From assembly GCF_026552795.1 (NCBI RefSeq), contig NZ_JANFPI010000001.1, positions 496,001-560,000 on the forward strand: a stretch of 64,000 nucleotides of DNA, given 5' to 3'. This DNA comes from Ectorhizobium quercum (GTDB taxonomy: Bacteria; Pseudomonadota; Alphaproteobacteria; Rhizobiales; Rhizobiaceae). Below the pieces are notes generated by a model, which worked only from the letters and a program-made list of their open reading frames with translations, made no database searches and was not told the origin of the DNA. The position numbers and the translations under genes are program-made. Shown one piece after another: positions 63,254-64,000 of this stretch (positions are counted from its first letter, which is position 1; every line of letters starts with the position of its first letter).

Positions 63254-64000
63254 TTAGCCCTTGTCGAAACGGATCGGGACGGTGATCGTCTTGCTCGCTC
63301 CGGGCGGCGGAGCGGGGACCGGCGATGCCCGGCGCACGAGCGACAGCACCTCGTTGTCCAGTTCCGAGAAGCCGGAGGAGCGGACCAGCGACGCGGACAG
63401 GACATTGCCGGAATCGTCGATGCGGAAGCGGATATGCACGACGCCGCGTTCGCCGCGGGAGCGGGCGCCGCCGGGATATTTCTTGCGCCTTTCGATATGC
63501 GCCATCAGCCGGGATTTCCATCTCGCGGGCGAGGCCGAGGAAGAGAACAATCCGCCGGACGACGATTCCCGCGCGGCGTTGCGGTTCGACTGTTTCGCGC
63601 GTGCCTTTGATTCGACTGCCGCCTGCGATGCCGGTTGCGGACGCTTGCGGCGTTCCTCGACCTGCTTCTTCGGCTCTTCCTTCTTGACGATCTCCCGCGG
63701 CCTTTCGACCTTGGGCTTTTCCTCCGGCGGCCTGGGCCGGGCGACCGGAATCGGCACCTCGACATTTTCCAGCTCGGCGACCTGCTCCTCGACGGGCTCT
63801 ATTTCCTCCTCGACGATTTCTTCGACCGGTTCCGGCTCGGTTTCCTGCGGCTCGGCCTCGGCCACCTCCTCGACGGGTTCCGGCTCGGTTTCCACGATTT
63901 CTTCCGGCGGTTCCTCGACCGGGGTCTCCTGCTCCTCGACAGGCTGGCTTTCGGCCACCGTCTCCTGATCGGGCGAGACCTGGTCGTCCTCGGTGTTGAT
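63254..64000 (-). CDS. tonB: TonB family protein, 5' end beyond the window
   Basis: The frame stays open to the window edge, giving 248 visible residues of the C-terminal part of TonB. A Glu/Pro/Val-rich acidic spacer (EPEPVEEV and VEEIVEEEIEPVEE-like stretches) and a Lys/Pro-rich segment (EKPKVERPREIVKKEEPKK) lead to the TonB C-terminal domain: RWKSRLMAHIERRKKYP and GERGVVHIRFRIDDSGNVL, ending TVPIRFDKG. It energises the receptor at 53600. The N-terminal membrane anchor lies outside the window. A GC-rich inverted repeat (about 63217-63255) follows the stop and may terminate it. Confidence 0.85.
   Translation of the reverse strand: MNTEDDQVSPDQETVAESQPVEEQETPVEEPPEEIVETEPEPVEEVAEAEPQETEPEPVEEIVEEEIEPVEEQVAELENVEVPIPVARPRPPEEKPKVERPREIVKKEEPKKQVEERRKRPQPASQAAVESKARAKQSNRNAARESSSGGLFSSSASPARWKSRLMAHIERRKKYPGGARSRGERGVVHIRFRIDDSGNVLSASLVRSSGFSELDNEVLSLVRRASPVPAPPPGASKTITVPIRFDKG

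Noticed and set aside
1..64000. CRISPR array, tRNA/rRNA genes, prophage or insertion sequences
   Set aside because: No regularly spaced repeats, tRNA-like cloverleafs, integrase/transposase or phage structural genes were recognised by eye.

Overview
The window is a GC-rich stretch (roughly 60-65% G+C by eye) of bacterial DNA packed with transport, catabolic and regulatory genes. It has no rRNA, tRNA, ribosomal-protein or replication genes. A heterotetrameric sarcosine oxidase operon, a FixJ-like output module, HyuAB-type hydantoinases, three ABC import systems, several LysR/GntR/TetR regulators and opine-type enzymes together point to an alphaproteobacterium of the Hyphomicrobiales, most likely a Rhizobiaceae-like soil or plant-associated organism. 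The absence of housekeeping genes suggests an accessory region, possibly a chromid or megaplasmid. Species cannot be set from sequence alone.

Layout. (1) 1-6.6 kb is a signalling island: a lone receiver protein, a giant CheB-CheR-PAS-histidine kinase-REC-REC-LuxR hybrid, a PRC-barrel protein and two small proteins. Three copies of an identical 13-bp motif resembling a FixJ box lie only in the promoter regions of this island. (2) 6.6-13.6 kb holds a GcvA-like LysR regulator divergent from soxB-soxD-soxA-soxG, followed by purU; together they demethylate sarcosine and recycle folate one-carbon units. (3) 13.6-15.8 kb is a divergent LysR/aminotransferase pair. (4) 16-26.5 kb encodes an ATP-dependent hydantoinase/oxoprolinase (HyuA, HyuB), a spermidine/putrescine-type ABC importer, a threonine-dehydratase-like PLP enzyme, an aspartate-dehydrogenase-like enzyme and a GntR regulator. 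(5) 26.6-27.9 kb is a CbpA/CbpM co-chaperone pair preceded by a possible 14-codon leader peptide. (6) 27.9-37.8 kb, all on the minus strand, is a GntR regulator, an amidohydrolase, a complete branched-chain-amino-acid-type ABC importer, a GAF protein, a TetR regulator, a decayed FGGY kinase and an opine-dehydrogenase-family enzyme. (7) 38-47 kb is a GntR-controlled operon with a polar-amino-acid ABC importer, a DapA-family lyase, a single-chain fusion of what are usually the three HcnA/HcnB/HcnC-type oxidase subunits, a zinc hydantoinase and a DUF3830 protein. (8) 47.3-53 kb has a PQQ-type sugar dehydrogenase and an RND efflux pair. (9) 53.6-64 kb is an iron/envelope block: FepA-like TonB-dependent receptor, a rickettsial-PKMT-like methyltransferase, a MacA-MacB-OMF tripartite pump, an RcnB-like periplasmic protein and a TonB protein running off the right edge.

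The main themes are nitrogenous-compound scavenging (sarcosine, cyclic amides or hydantoins, opine-like secondary amines), each with its own importer and regulator, and envelope transport. The most distinctive items are the single-chain HcnABC-like oxidase inside an unassigned catabolic operon, the giant hybrid kinase with its apparent local binding motif, the GntR palindrome at 38.8 kb, and the FGGY kinase remnant fused to the end of the TetR gene.
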